A stretch of 64,000 bases of DNA from Terrimonas ferruginea DSM 30193 (GCF_000425585.1 NZ_KE384399.1:292459-356458); one strand, 5' to 3'. Counted from the stretch's first letter, positions 18,353 through 27,360 are shown. Program-made: numbers and translations. The notes: a model not told the origin generated them from the letters alone.

Positions 18353-19753
18353 TTAGTTTTTCCAGTATTCGCGTACATCACCTACTTCCCCGGTGATGGC
18401 TGCGAGGGCCGCGGTCAACGGGCTTGCGAGAAAAGTGCGGGCATTGGGTCCCTGTCTTCCTTCGAAATTGCGGTTGCTGGTGCTGATGCAATATTTGCCC
18501 GCGGGAATTTTATCTTCATTCATACCGAGGCAGGCGCTGCAGCCGGGCTGGCGCAAAATGAAACCGGCCGCTTCGAATATTTTATCGATGCCTTCTTCGA
18601 TGGCTTGTTTCTCTACCTGCTTGCTTCCGGGTACGATCCATACTTCCACGCCGGGCGCTTTTTGTTTACCGTTTACAAAACCTGCTACGAGACGTAAGTC
18701 TTCGATGCGTGAATTGGTACAACTGCCGATGAACACATAATCGACTTTGGTGCCTTTGATGGCGGCGCCGGGTTGTAAGCCCATATAGGCAAGTGATTTT
18801 TCAAAAGAAGGTTTTTCTTTTTCCTCTACTTCGCCGAGGCCGGGAATATGTCCGCCGACACCAATACCCATTCCGGGGTTGGTACCGTAAGTAATCATCG
18901 GTTCGATGTCTTCGGCTTTGATATTGATCTCCGTGTCGAAGGCTGCTCCTTCATCGCTGAAAAGTGTTTGCCAGTAGGCTACGCTTTTTTCCCAATCTTC
19001 TCCCTGCGGTGCAAAGCGGCGTCCCTGTATGTAATCGAATGTTGTCTGGTCCGGTGCGATCATGCCGCAACGTGCACCCATTTCGATGCTCATGTTGCAG
19101 ATGGTCATGCGCGCTTCCATGGAAAGACTGCGGATAGCGGAACCGGCAAACTCCACAGCATAGCCTGTGGCACCGCTGGCGGTGATCTGTGCAAGAATAT
19201 AAAGTACGATGTCTTTGCTTACAACGCCATCGTTCAACTGTCCGTCGATGTTGATGCGCATCAGTTTTGGGCGGCTCTGCATCAGGCATTGTGTTGCCAG
19301 CACCATTTCCACTTCGCTGGTGCCGATGCCAAAGGCGATGGAACCGAAGGCGCCGTGTGTGGAAGTATGGCTGTCGCCGCAAACGATGGTCATGCCGGGT
19401 TGAGTGATGCCGAGTTCGGGACCGATCACGTGTACGATGCCCTGGAAGGGATGTCCGAGTCCGTATAACTCAATGCCATGTTCGGCACAATTCTTTTTCA
19501 ACGTGTCTACCTGTACACGGGAAAGTTCTTCCTTGATGGGAAGATGCTGATCGAGGGTAGGCACATTGTGATCGGCCGTGGCCACCACCTGGTTGGGGCG
19601 GAAAACTTTGATGCCTCTCTTGTTGAGTCCGTTGAAAGCCTGGGGGCTGGTTACTTCGTGGATGAAATGCCGGTCTATATAAAGAATGGAAGGACCTCCT
19701 TCGATGGTCTGCACCACGTGCTTCTCCCAAATCTTTTCAAATAAAGTCTTCAT
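18353..19753 (-). CDS. leuC: 3-isopropylmalate dehydratase large subunit
   Basis: This is the 4Fe-4S aconitase-family subunit of isopropylmalate isomerase. The motifs [19 protein letters not shown] (first cluster Cys) and [10 protein letters not shown] (the other two Cys) are intact. The protein is 466 residues from the ATG at 19753. A TTG three codons upstream is possible. It follows leuA after a 116-nt spacer made largely of TTTTGAC/TTTTGAA heptamers. Confidence 0.96.
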   Translation of the reverse strand: MKTLFEKIWEKHVVQTIEGGPSILYIDRHFIHEVTSPQAFNGLNKRGIKVFRPNQVVATADHNVPTLDQHLPIKEELSRVQVDTLKKNCAEHGIELYGLGHPFQGIVHVIGPELGITQPGMTIVCGDSHTSTHGAFGSIAFGIGTSEVEMVLATQCLMQSRPKLMRINIDGQLNDGVVSKDIVLYILAQITASGATGYAVEFAGSAIRSLSMEARMTICNMSIEMGARCGMIAPDQTTFDYIQGRRFAPQGEDWEKSVAYWQTLFSDEGAAFDTEINIKAEDIEPMITYGTNPGMGIGVGGHIPGLGEVEEKEKPSFEKSLAYMGLQPGAAIKGTKVDYVFIGSCTNSRIEDLRLVAGFVNGKQKAPGVEVWIVPGSKQVEKQAIEEGIDKIFEAAGFILRQPGCSACLGMNEDKIPAGKYCISTSNRNFEGRQGPNARTFLASPLTAALAAITGEVGDVREYWKN

Positions 19754-19869
19754 ATAATTCAAAAGTCAAAATTCAAAAGTCAAAAAAAGTCAACGTTCAA
19801 AAGTCAAAATCCAAAAACTGCGTAATGTCTTTCCGCAAAATCTGTTTTTGAATTTTGACTTTTTAATTT
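19754..19869 (-). repeat. TTTTGAC/TTTTGAA heptamer array between leuA and leuC
   Basis: Read on the minus strand, the leuA-leuC spacer has units TTTTGAC, TTTTGAA, CGTTGAC, TTTTGAC, TTTTGAA, TTTTGAC, TTTTGAA leading into the leuC start, and two more TTTTGA-like units next to the leuA stop. The spacing is mostly 7 bp. There is no ORF. The same units precede ilvD. Confidence 0.7.
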
Positions 19870-21039
19870 TTAATTAGCTACGGCAGTCGCTTCGTAGGCC
19901 TTGGCCATTGCATGCAGATCGGTGTCTTCCACTTCTTTCTTGGTATCTGCTATCTGCAGGAAGTTGGCATACAACACATCGATGTCGTTGCGGGTATATT
20001 GATAGCCGATTTTCTGAAAACGGTGTGCCAATGCGCTGCGGCCGCTGCGGGCAGTCAACACGATTTTGGAACCGTCGGCGCCTACTTCTTCAGGCGCAAT
20101 AATCTCATAGGTCTGTGAATCTTTGAGGAAGCCGTCCTGGTGAATGCCGGATGAATGGGAGAAGGCATTGCTTCCCACGATTGCTTTGTTGGCCTGCACC
20201 GGCATACGCATGGTATCGGATACGAGGCGGCTCAGCGGATTCAACTGACGTGTATTGACATCGGTATAATATCCAAGGTTGGCATGTTGACGAAGGATCA
20301 TCACTACTTCTTCCAGTGAAGTATTGCCTGCGCGTTCGCCAAGGCCGTTGATGGTGCATTCGATCTGGCGTGCGCCGTTCAACACGCCGGAAATGGAGTT
20401 GGCAGTGGCAAGGCCCAGGTCATTGTGGCAATGGCAACTGATGATGGCCTTGTCGATATTGGGTACATTGTTGATCAGGTAAGCGATCTTTTCGCCGTAC
20501 TGATGTGGAAGACAATAACCCGTTGTGTCGGGGATATTTACTACCGTAGCGCCGGCTTTGATCACGGCTTCTATTACGCGTGCGAGATAATCGTTGTCGG
20601 TACGGCCGGCATCTTCTGCATAGAACTCCACATCATCTACAAAATTCTTAGCCCACTTCACGGCCTGTACGGCGCGTTCGATGATCTCTTCGCGGGTAGA
20701 ATTGAACTTTGCTTTGATATGATAATCGGAGGTGCCGATGCCGGTATGAATGCGCGGTCTGCGGGCGGGCTTCAGCGCTTCCGCCGCTACTTCAATATCT
20801 TTTTGTACGGCACGTGTAAGACCACACACGGTTGTTTCCTTCATCACGCGGGCGATCTGGTTCACGGATTCGAAATCGCCGGGACTGGAGATCGGGAAAC
20901 CGGCTTCAATAATATCTACACCCAGGCTTTCGAGGGCAAGGGCGAGTTCGATCTTCTCTTTGGTATTGAGTTTGCAACCAGGTACCTGTTCGCCGTCGCG
21001 GAGTGTGGTATCAAAAATATACACTTTGCCGTCTGCCAT
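19870..21039 (-). CDS. leuA: 2-isopropylmalate synthase, short form without regulatory domain
   Basis: This enzyme condenses 2-oxoisovalerate with acetyl-CoA, committing carbon to leucine. The DRE-TIM catalytic motif [10 protein letters not shown] is at 9-18, [12 protein letters not shown] carries the metal-binding His residues, and [13 protein letters not shown] is present. The 389-residue protein ends soon after the accessory helices, so the C-terminal leucine-binding regulatory domain of the 510-520-residue LeuA is absent. The frame stays open 52 codons upstream (to a TTG at 21195), but family homology begins at the ATG at 21039. The gene leads the leu operon and is divergent from the gene at 21245. 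Confidence 0.93.
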   Translation of the reverse strand: MADGKVYIFDTTLRDGEQVPGCKLNTKEKIELALALESLGVDIIEAGFPISSPGDFESVNQIARVMKETTVCGLTRAVQKDIEVAAEALKPARRPRIHTGIGTSDYHIKAKFNSTREEIIERAVQAVKWAKNFVDDVEFYAEDAGRTDNDYLARVIEAVIKAGATVVNIPDTTGYCLPHQYGEKIAYLINNVPNIDKAIISCHCHNDLGLATANSISGVLNGARQIECTINGLGERAGNTSLEEVVMILRQHANLGYYTDVNTRQLNPLSRLVSDTMRMPVQANKAIVGSNAFSHSSGIHQDGFLKDSQTYEIIAPEEVGADGSKIVLTARSGRSALAHRFQKIGYQYTRNDIDVLYANFLQIADTKKEVEDTDLHAMAKAYEATAVAN

Positions 21040-21207
21040 AATTAATTGGTATATTAAGGTGAAAAATTCAGGGCTGCTTATTCTATCTTGCAGGAGCAAA
21101 TGAGGAATGGCAACGCTGGTTAATAAAATTACCGTTAAAGCCTGCCGGACAGAAACCAAAATTGGCCTGATTTTACACTGTTGAACGCAATCCAAATTCG
21201 CTGAAAC

Positions 21208-21222
21208 CCTTTACTGTAAAGG
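21208..21222. promoter_or_regulatory. Perfect 15-bp palindrome between leuA and the divergent gene
   Basis: CCTTTACTGTAAAGG is a perfect inverted repeat around a central base in the divergent intergenic region, 23 bp before the plus-strand gene and 170 bp before leuA. It could be a binding site for a dimeric regulator. No regulator gene is adjacent and the function is unknown. Confidence 0.4.
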
Positions 21223-21244
21223 ATTTTGAAGAAATAAAATTACA

Positions 21245-22813
21245 ATGCCCAACCGTTCTACCGACGCATTATTTCAGCTTGTGAAGTCGCTGGAGAAGAG
21301 TGAAAAACGCAATTTTAAGCTCTATGTCAGGCGGAACTCGTCCAGCGACAGTTTGAAAACCATACAACTGTTCGATTCAATGGACAAGCTCAGCGACTAC
21401 GACGAAAAAGCGTTGCTGCGTAATAAATCCATTACCAAGCAACAGTTGTCCAATATCAAAGCTGCCCTTTACAAACAGATACTTTCCAGTCTCCGCATCA
21501 TCCGCGACGAAGACAATGTCGATATCCGCCTGCACGAACAGATGGATTATGCCCGGATATTGTACAACAAAGGACTCTATCACCAAAGCCTGAAGATCAT
21601 CGAGAAATTCAAGGACATGGCGAAGCAGTATAACCAGTATACTTATCTCCAGCAGGCCCTGTTCTTTGAAAAAAAGATCGAAGCGCTTTATATCACCCGC
21701 AGTATTCGCGGCCGGGCAGATGAATTGTCTGCAGAATCCGACGAAATAAACAAACGTTTGTCTTTGGTCAGCCGCTTGTCCAATCTCTCGCTTCAGCTAT
21801 ACAGCTGGTATATTCAGCATGGGCATGCGCGGAATGAAAATGACCTGAAGAGTATCCGGCTGTATTTCGATACCAGCCTGCCCGCAGAAGCGGATGGCGC
21901 TGCAGGATTTTACGAGCGGCTGTACCTGTATCAGAGTTATGCCTGGTATGCGTTTATCCGTCTCGACTTTTTACAGTATTACCGCTATTGCCAGAAGTGG
22001 GTCGATTTGTTTACCCGCAACCCGGATATGCTGGCAGTGGAAACGGCCAATTATATCAAGGGCATGCATAACCTGATGAGTGCGCACTTCGATCTGCTCA
22101 ACCATGTGAAGCTTACTGAATGTATCCGGGAACTGAAACATTTCGCACAAACCAAACTGGTAGAGGAGAACGACAACAACCGTATCCTCACGTACGTATA
22201 CCTGTATACAGCGCGTATCAACCTGCATTTCCTGGAAGGAACCTTTGAAAAAGGGTTGCAGCATGTGCCTTTCCTCGAAAAAATGCTGGTCGAATATGGG
22301 TTGTTCCTCGACCGGCACCGGGTGATGGTTTTTTATTACAAGATTGCCTGCCTGTATTTCGGAAGCGGCCACAATGAAAAGGCGATCGATTACCTCAACC
22401 GTATCATTAATCAGAAAGACGACCTGCGTACGGACCTGCAATGTTATGCACGCCTGCTGCACCTGATTGCACATTACGAGCTGGGTAATTTCGATTTGCT
22501 GGAATACCTGAGTAAATCTGTTTACCGGTATATGGCAAAGATGGAAAACCTCAGTAAAGTGGAGGAGGAAGTGTTTGCGTTCATGCGGCGCTCGTTCAAG
22601 GTGGGCGCACATGCACTGAAACCGGAATTTCAGAAATTACTGAACAAGCTGCGAAAATATGAGGGCAATCCGCTGGAGACGCGTGCCTTTGCTTATCTCG
22701 ATATTATATCGTGGCTGGAAAGCAAGATCAATAATATCAATGTGCAGGATATTATCCGCAGTAAATACTTACGGGAAAAAAGAAAGCCCGGAAAAATAAA
22801 AACCGCCTCGTAA
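21245..22813 (+). CDS. Uncharacterised alpha-helical (TPR-like) protein
   Basis: This 522-residue cytoplasmic protein has no signal peptide, membrane segment or catalytic motif. It is Leu/Lys/Tyr-rich and predicted by eye to be almost wholly helical, with paired-helix spacing such as ARILYNKGLYHQSLKIIEKF (about 102-121) that resembles TPR repeats. The Lys-rich N-terminus (LVKSLEKSEKRNFKLYVRR) and C-terminus (KYLREKRKPGK) are basic. It is transcribed divergently from leuA. I do not recognise a named family. A scaffold or nucleic-acid-associated helical repeat protein is possible. Its stop codon lies within the loop of the following terminator. Confidence 0.8.
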   Translation: MPNRSTDALFQLVKSLEKSEKRNFKLYVRRNSSSDSLKTIQLFDSMDKLSDYDEKALLRNKSITKQQLSNIKAALYKQILSSLRIIRDEDNVDIRLHEQMDYARILYNKGLYHQSLKIIEKFKDMAKQYNQYTYLQQALFFEKKIEALYITRSIRGRADELSAESDEINKRLSLVSRLSNLSLQLYSWYIQHGHARNENDLKSIRLYFDTSLPAEADGAAGFYERLYLYQSYAWYAFIRLDFLQYYRYCQKWVDLFTRNPDMLAVETANYIKGMHNLMSAHFDLLNHVKLTECIRELKHFAQTKLVEENDNNRILTYVYLYTARINLHFLEGTFEKGLQHVPFLEKMLVEYGLFLDRHRVMVFYYKIACLYFGSGHNEKAIDYLNRIINQKDDLRTDLQCYARLLHLIAHYELGNFDLLEYLSKSVYRYMAKMENLSKVEEEVFAFMRRSFKVGAHALKPEFQKLLNKLRKYEGNPLETRAFAYLDIISWLESKINNINVQDIIRSKYLREKRKPGKIKTAS

Positions 22814-22826
22814 AAGGCGGTTTTTA
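22799..22826. terminator. Bidirectional terminator
   Basis: AAACCGCCT and AGGCGGTTT (22800-22808 and 22815-22823) form a stem with A and T tracts on both sides. It serves the plus-strand gene ending at 22813, whose stop codon is in the loop, and the convergent minus-strand gene ending at 22845. Confidence 0.8.
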
Positions 22827-22844
22827 TATTTATCATCGCAGTAA

Positions 22845-23198
22845 TTATTCTGCGGCTGTTTCTTCTTCCTCTTCGGCTGGTTCAACCGGTTCGTACTTTC
22901 TGTCTTTTTCAAGCAGCAGGTTATCTTCCGCATCGTACAGTTCGTAGCTATAACCCATGGGCAAGCGATCGAGAATATTGTGCAGCACACGGAGGTTGGC
23001 CGCTTCCCAGCTCAAATTGCCTGTCATGATCGGACTGTTTTCTTCTCCTTCGAGATAGAGATCAGACCAGGCATTCTTCAGATCGTAATGACCGCCGCCT
23101 GCTCTGCTTGCGGTCCAGGTATTCATTTCAAAGGCGTCTTTCAGCGCGGTCTTACTGATGAAGGAAAATTTGGCAAAAAAATTATTCTTGTCAGGCAT
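22845..23198 (-). CDS. Hypothetical small protein with acidic C-terminus
   Basis: This 117-residue soluble protein is not assigned to any family I know. The N-terminal two thirds are mixed polar and aromatic (FFAKFSFISKTALKDAF, SWEAANLRVLHNILDRLP). The last 20 residues are almost all Glu with Ala/Pro/Thr. It has no signal peptide. A TATATTTG -7 box lies about 60 nt upstream and a bidirectional terminator lies directly downstream, so it is a well-delimited single gene. Confidence 0.75.
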   Translation of the reverse strand: MPDKNNFFAKFSFISKTALKDAFEMNTWTASRAGGGHYDLKNAWSDLYLEGEENSPIMTGNLSWEAANLRVLHNILDRLPMGYSYELYDAEDNLLLEKDRKYEPVEPAEEEEETAAE

Positions 23199-23258
23199 CT
23201 TAATTCCTTTGTAGGTTATTAATTAATACAAAAATTGCTTTCTAAAGCTGATTTGCTG

Positions 23259-23266
23259 CAAATATA
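23259..23266 (-). promoter_or_regulatory. -7 promoter box (TATATTTG) for the gene at 22845
   Basis: Minus-strand TATATTTG matches the Bacteroidota -7 consensus TAnnTTTG fully and lies about 60 nt before the start codon. No clear -33 element is visible. Confidence 0.5.
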
Positions 23267-23386
23267 CGCGCCGGGACGCGTTCGTTGCCGGTTTTTTCAC
23301 CCTGGTGAAAAAAAAGCCTGTGGCCGGATGGGGGTAAGCGGTTTTCCGCTTGTCACATAAAAAAAGCCTATTTGATTGTCAGCAGC

Positions 23387-23394
23387 TATATTTG
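23387..23394 (+). promoter_or_regulatory. -7 promoter box (TATATTTG) for the ECF sigma gene
   Basis: TATATTTG matches TAnnTTTG. It lies inside the longest open frame of the sigma gene (which begins with TTG at 23376). If this is the promoter, translation must begin later, at the GTG at 23418. Confidence 0.45.
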
Positions 23395-23417
23395 AGGCTC
23401 CTTACAGGATCGCCAAC

Positions 23418-24056
23418 GTGGAATCAACCCATACTGCCATTATTCGCTCCATTGCACCAGTCGGTGCAGAGACCTTTGAACAATTATTCAAAACACATTT
23501 CAGGGGTTTGTACGCCTATGCACTTACGATTGTGCAGGACGAGATCATGGCGGAGGAATTGGTTCAGAACATGTTCTGCCGGCTTTGGGAGAAAAAAAGC
23601 CAGCTGGAGATTCACACTTCCCTCAAAGCTTATCTGTATAAAACGGTTTATCACGACAGCCTGAACTATCTGAAACACCAGAAAGTGCGGGCGGCTCATG
23701 CCCTGTATGTGGTTAAACATGCGGAAACAGGTATCGACAATGCAGCCGACAAAGCCGAAGCAGGACAGCTTGATGCGCAGATCCACCAGGCGCTCAGCGA
23801 ATTGCCCGAGCAATGCCGGACGATTTTCCAGCTCAGCCGCTACGAAGGATTGAAGTATCACGAAATTGCGCAGACGCTTCAGCTTTCGGTAAAGACGGTT
23901 GAAAATCAAATGGGTAAAGCACTTAAACTACTGCGGATCAAATTGCAGGACTATCTGCCGCTGTTGGCAGGATTCCTGCTGCTGACCGCTCTGCCGGTTA
24001 TCGAAAAGCCGGACAATGACCGTACACCACCTGCATCTTACCACCAAAACTGCTGA
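23418..24056 (+). CDS. ECF-type RNA polymerase sigma factor (FecI/RpoE-like)
   Basis: This sigma-70 family extracytoplasmic-function factor shows region 2 (FEQLFKTHFRGLYAYALTIV...AEELVQNMFCRLWEKK), which binds core enzyme and the -10 element. It also shows region 4 (LPEQCRTIFQLSRYEGLKYHEIAQTL, then SVKTVENQMGKALKLLR) with its helix-turn-helix. A short hydrophobic segment (PLLAGFLLLTAL) near the C-terminus is common in Bacteroidota members. I prefer the GTG at 23418 (212 residues) because a -7 box overlaps the longer version. The FecR-like gene follows after 2-26 nt, so this is a sigma/anti-sigma pair. Confidence 0.9.
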   Translation: MESTHTAIIRSIAPVGAETFEQLFKTHFRGLYAYALTIVQDEIMAEELVQNMFCRLWEKKSQLEIHTSLKAYLYKTVYHDSLNYLKHQKVRAAHALYVVKHAETGIDNAADKAEAGQLDAQIHQALSELPEQCRTIFQLSRYEGLKYHEIAQTLQLSVKTVENQMGKALKLLRIKLQDYLPLLAGFLLLTALPVIEKPDNDRTPPASYHQNC

Positions 24057-24082
24057 TATTGGAAAATTCTACACACGATATA

Positions 24083-25024
24083 ATGGACGAACTGCTGGTG
24101 AAATACCTGGCGGAGGAAGCCACTCCTCCCGAACAGGCACGCGTGGAAGCCTGGCTGGAAGAAGAAGAAGCCAACCGGCATTACTTCCACCATTTTAAAA
24201 CGATCTGGGAGCGGGCCGAAGGACTTGCGCCGGTGGTGCCTATCGATGAAAATCTTGCCTGGAAAAAATTTCAGCAGCGCGTAAGCATTGAACCCGCCCG
24301 CCGGAAAACGGCCTGGATGCGGATAGCCGCACTTTTTATCATCATCATCGGTGCCGGTATTTTGTCCGCTGTGTTTTTAAATGAACGCCAGGATACGCCG
24401 CAACAACTGGCCGTCAATTCCGCCAACCTTGTTACGACGGACACTTTGCCCGACGGCACCATCGCCACGCTCAATAAACATTCAGAACTGAGTTTCCCTT
24501 CTGCCTTTCGTGGAAAACAACGGAAAGTTAACCTGAAAGGTGAAGCGTTTTTTGCCGTAAAACCCGATAAGGAACATCCTTTCGTGATCGATGTGAACGA
24601 TGTGGAAGTAACCGTGCTCGGTACCTCCTTCAACGTCCGCAGTACCGCCGACAGCACTGAAGTGATCGTGGAAACCGGTCGCGTGCAGGTTAAAAAAGAC
24701 AGCGTGACCATCATATTGGAAGCCGGAGAACGTGTGATGTTTGGCAAACAGGGGCCGCCCCCGGTGAAACTGCAATCCTCGGATAAACTCTATAATTATT
24801 ATATAAGCCGCACATTCGTCTGCGATAATACGCCGTTGTGGAAGCTGGTAGAAAAACTCAATCAGGCGTACGAAGTGAATATCGTGATCACGAGAAAAGA
24901 ATTGCGTCATCTTCCGCTCAATGTAACCTTCGATGAGGAATCGCTGGACATGATCCTCAAAGTGATCAGCCAGACATTGATGGTAAAAGTAACCAAAGAA
25001 GAAAACCGCATCGAGATACGTTGA
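24083..25024 (+). CDS. FecR-type anti-sigma / sigma regulator
   Basis: This inner-membrane regulator controls the upstream ECF factor. The N-terminal cytoplasmic helical domain (MDELLVKYLAEEATPPEQARVEAWL) is followed by one transmembrane segment (IAALFIIIIGAGILSAVFL, about 85-103) and a periplasmic FecR domain (TLPDGTIATLNKHSELSFP...RKVNLKGEAFFAV, VTVLGTSFNVR). It ends with a DUF4974-like C-terminal domain. A TTG at 24059 gives eight more residues; the ATG at 24083 is my choice. The stop precedes the next ATG by 2 nt, so the three genes form a unit. Confidence 0.9.
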   Translation: MDELLVKYLAEEATPPEQARVEAWLEEEEANRHYFHHFKTIWERAEGLAPVVPIDENLAWKKFQQRVSIEPARRKTAWMRIAALFIIIIGAGILSAVFLNERQDTPQQLAVNSANLVTTDTLPDGTIATLNKHSELSFPSAFRGKQRKVNLKGEAFFAVKPDKEHPFVIDVNDVEVTVLGTSFNVRSTADSTEVIVETGRVQVKKDSVTIILEAGERVMFGKQGPPPVKLQSSDKLYNYYISRTFVCDNTPLWKLVEKLNQAYEVNIVITRKELRHLPLNVTFDEESLDMILKVISQTLMVKVTKEENRIEIR

Positions 25025-25026
25025 TC

Positions 25027-26880
25027 ATGCAACCAATGTTGAGTCTGCGAAATACAATACCCGTGTTCGTTCTTTTGTTTTTGTGTAGTGCACATAAGGT
25101 GGCGGCACAGGGGCAATCTATTCTCGAAAGGCGTATATCGGTCGATGTTACCCGTCAGCGGCTAGACGATGTGCTGTCGATCATCGGCAATAAAGGTGGT
25201 TTCAGTTTTTCCTACAATAGCAATATTCTCAAGCGCGACAGCCTGGTAACGATTTCGGCTGCGAATAAACCTGTACGTGTCGTATTGAACCAATTGTTTG
25301 CCGGCAACTACGAGTATAAGGAGAGTGGCAATTATATCATCCTTCGCCGTGTGTCGTTGCAGTTGACAACCGTTACCAAAGTAAAGCCCGCTGAAGAGCG
25401 TATGTATACCATCTCGGGTTATGTGGTCAACAGCGAAACGGGTGATAAAGTGCCTTACGCCAGTATTTATGAACGCAAGCAACTGGTGTCGGCATTGTCG
25501 GATGCGGACGGACATTTTTCGCTCCGTCTGCGGAGCAAACAGGCAAAGGCGGCCATCTCCGTCAGCAAATATTCTTTTGAAGATACTACGCTGATGATCG
25601 AACCGAGTTTTGATATGAAACTCGAGATAGCGATCGTGCCGCAGTTGCAACCTGTATATACATCGGTGCCCAACCTGTATGAAAGAGCGGATACGGCTAA
25701 CAGGATCGGAGCGCTTGATAGTATCAAACCGCTATTGGTTACACATCCTCCTGCCGATAAACGTACCAGTATCGAAAAGACAAGTTTTGGCAACCTGTTG
25801 CTTTCGCCGAAGCAAAAAGTAAGCAGTCTGAACCTTCGTAATTTTTTCGCCACACGTCCTTTTCAATTATCATTGGTGCCTTTGTTGAGTACGCAGGGAA
25901 AGATGAGCGGACAGGTAGTGAATAATTTTTCCTTCAACGTATTGGGCGGTTATACAGGCGGGGTGAATGGTGTTGAATTTGGCGGCCTCTTTAATATTAA
26001 CCGCCGGAATGTACGCTTTCTGCAAATCGCCGGCTTGTTCAACATGACCGGTGGCTCGGTGGACGGTGTACAGTTCAGCGGCCTGAGTAATACGGTGCTG
26101 GATTCACTCAACGGCGTGCAGATATCCGGTGTTACCAACTTCACAAGGGGCAAACTGAACGGCGTGCAGACCGCAGGTTTTTATAATCATGTAAACGACA
26201 CCATGCGTGGTTTGCAGGTTTCAGGATTTGCCAACTATACGCGCAAGAAAATGAGTGGTACACAGATAGCCGGTCTTGCAAACTTTGCCAACCGGTCCAT
26301 AGAAGGTGTGCAGATTGCGCCGGTGTTCAACTACGCGAAGCGGATGAAAGGTGTGCAATTAGGCCTGATCAATATCGCTGATACGATCGATGGCATTGGC
26401 CTGGGACTGATCAATATCGTGGTAAAAGGTTATCATAAATTATCGGTGTATAGCAATGAAGTTGTTAACCTCAATATGGCCTTCAAAACGGGGCAGCATA
26501 AATTCTATAATATCATAGCGGCAGGCATGCATGTGGATTCGCTGAACCAGGCCACTATATTTGGTTATGGTATTGGTTCGGAATTTAAACTGACGAAATG
26601 GTTGTGGCTGAATCCCGAATTGACAACGAATATTGTGTATCTCGGCACATGGGATTATTTCAATTCACTCGAGCGGATTAACCTTAATCTCAACTTCCGG
26701 ATCACGCGATGGCTGACGGTGTTTGGTGGCGCTTCCTATTCGTTATTCCATCGTGCGCAGCCGGAGCAGATGGCCGGTTATAAGTTCGATCTTGCTCCCG
26801 AGGGGCATCAGGCTTTTACGATTGGCCGCACGGCGTATACGGGTTGGGGAGGATGGAATGTGGGGGTGAATTTCTTCTAA
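25027..26880 (+). CDS. Surface protein: STN domain, carboxypeptidase-like domain, LA_2272-like repeats
   Basis: This exported protein of about 617 residues has a signal peptide (VFVLLFLCSAHKVAAQ). A secretin/TonB N-terminal (STN) domain spans about 30-105 (ISVDVTRQRLDDVLSIIG). A carboxypeptidase-regulatory-like domain follows at about 125-205 (ISGYVVNSETGDKVPYASIY). Then come about eight units of 16-22 residues of the pattern GVQ-(I/V/F/T)-(S/A)-G-x-x-N between about 310 and 460, and a C-terminal beta-rich part ending NVGVNFF, an outer-membrane-type aromatic terminus. The repeats recall the LA_2272 surface-repeat family of Leptospira. It takes the place usually held by a TonB receptor behind a FecI/FecR pair, because the STN domain is present but no plug-barrel is seen. 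The ligand is unknown. Confidence 0.8.
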   Translation: MQPMLSLRNTIPVFVLLFLCSAHKVAAQGQSILERRISVDVTRQRLDDVLSIIGNKGGFSFSYNSNILKRDSLVTISAANKPVRVVLNQLFAGNYEYKESGNYIILRRVSLQLTTVTKVKPAEERMYTISGYVVNSETGDKVPYASIYERKQLVSALSDADGHFSLRLRSKQAKAAISVSKYSFEDTTLMIEPSFDMKLEIAIVPQLQPVYTSVPNLYERADTANRIGALDSIKPLLVTHPPADKRTSIEKTSFGNLLLSPKQKVSSLNLRNFFATRPFQLSLVPLLSTQGKMSGQVVNNFSFNVLGGYTGGVNGVEFGGLFNINRRNVRFLQIAGLFNMTGGSVDGVQFSGLSNTVLDSLNGVQISGVTNFTRGKLNGVQTAGFYNHVNDTMRGLQVSGFANYTRKKMSGTQIAGLANFANRSIEGVQIAPVFNYAKRMKGVQLGLINIADTIDGIGLGLINIVVKGYHKLSVYSNEVVNLNMAFKTGQHKFYNIIAAGMHVDSLNQATIFGYGIGSEFKLTKWLWLNPELTTNIVYLGTWDYFNSLERINLNLNFRITRWLTVFGGASYSLFHRAQPEQMAGYKFDLAPEGHQAFTIGRTAYTGWGGWNVGVNFF

Positions 26881-26881
26881 C

Positions 26882-27360
26882 GTGAATGGTGAATGGTGAA
26901 TGGTCAATGGTGAATCGTCAATGGTGATCGGGTGATCGCCGTTGTTGGTCTCCCGACCAACAACCGTGAACGGTGATTGTTGGTAATTGTGAATGGGTCA
27001 ATAAGTGAATAGGTCATGATGATTGGGTGATCGCCGTTGTTGGTCTCCCGACCAACAACCGTGAATGGTGATTGTTGGTAATTGTGAATAGGTCAATAAG
27101 TAAATAGGTCAATGTTGATTGGGTGATCGCCGCTGTTGGTCTCCCGACCAACAACCGTGAACGGTGATTATTGGTAATTGTGAATGAGTCAATAAGTGAA
27201 TAGGTCATGATGATTGGGTGATCGCCGTTGTTGGTCTCCCTACCAACAACCGTGAACGGTGATTATTGGTAATTGTGAATGAGTCAATAAGTGAATAAGT
27301 CATGATGATTGGGTGATCGCCGTTGTTGGTCTCCCGACCAACAACCGTGAACGGTGATTG
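26882..27360. repeat. 95-bp tandem repeat array with hairpins (5 copies)
   Basis: Five near-identical units start their hairpin core at 26941, 27036, 27132, 27227 and 27322, a period of 95 or 96 bp. Each core is GTTGTTGGTC-TCCC-GACCAACAAC, a perfect hairpin; copy 3 has one change in the left arm and copy 4 has TCCCTACC. Between cores lie heptamer-like segments such as GTCAATAAGTGAATAGGTCA. The left flank (26882-26930) is a pure 7-bp series GTGAATG, GTGAATG, GTCAATG, GTGAATC, GTCAATG. The open frames found here are repeat artefacts. The region 27361-27611 beyond it holds no gene and should contain the promoter of the TonB receptor. Confidence 0.9.

Noticed and set aside
21040-21195. 52-codon in-frame extension of leuA rich in Leu/Ile/Val codons, resembling a leu leader peptide
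   Set aside because: It is in frame with leuA without a stop, starts with TTG, and no terminator or antiterminator pairing is visible between it and leuA. Family homology starts at the ATG at 21039.
26941-27360. Possible CRISPR array
   Set aside because: Repeats are 95 bp, the segments between hairpins are not unique spacers, and no cas gene is present.
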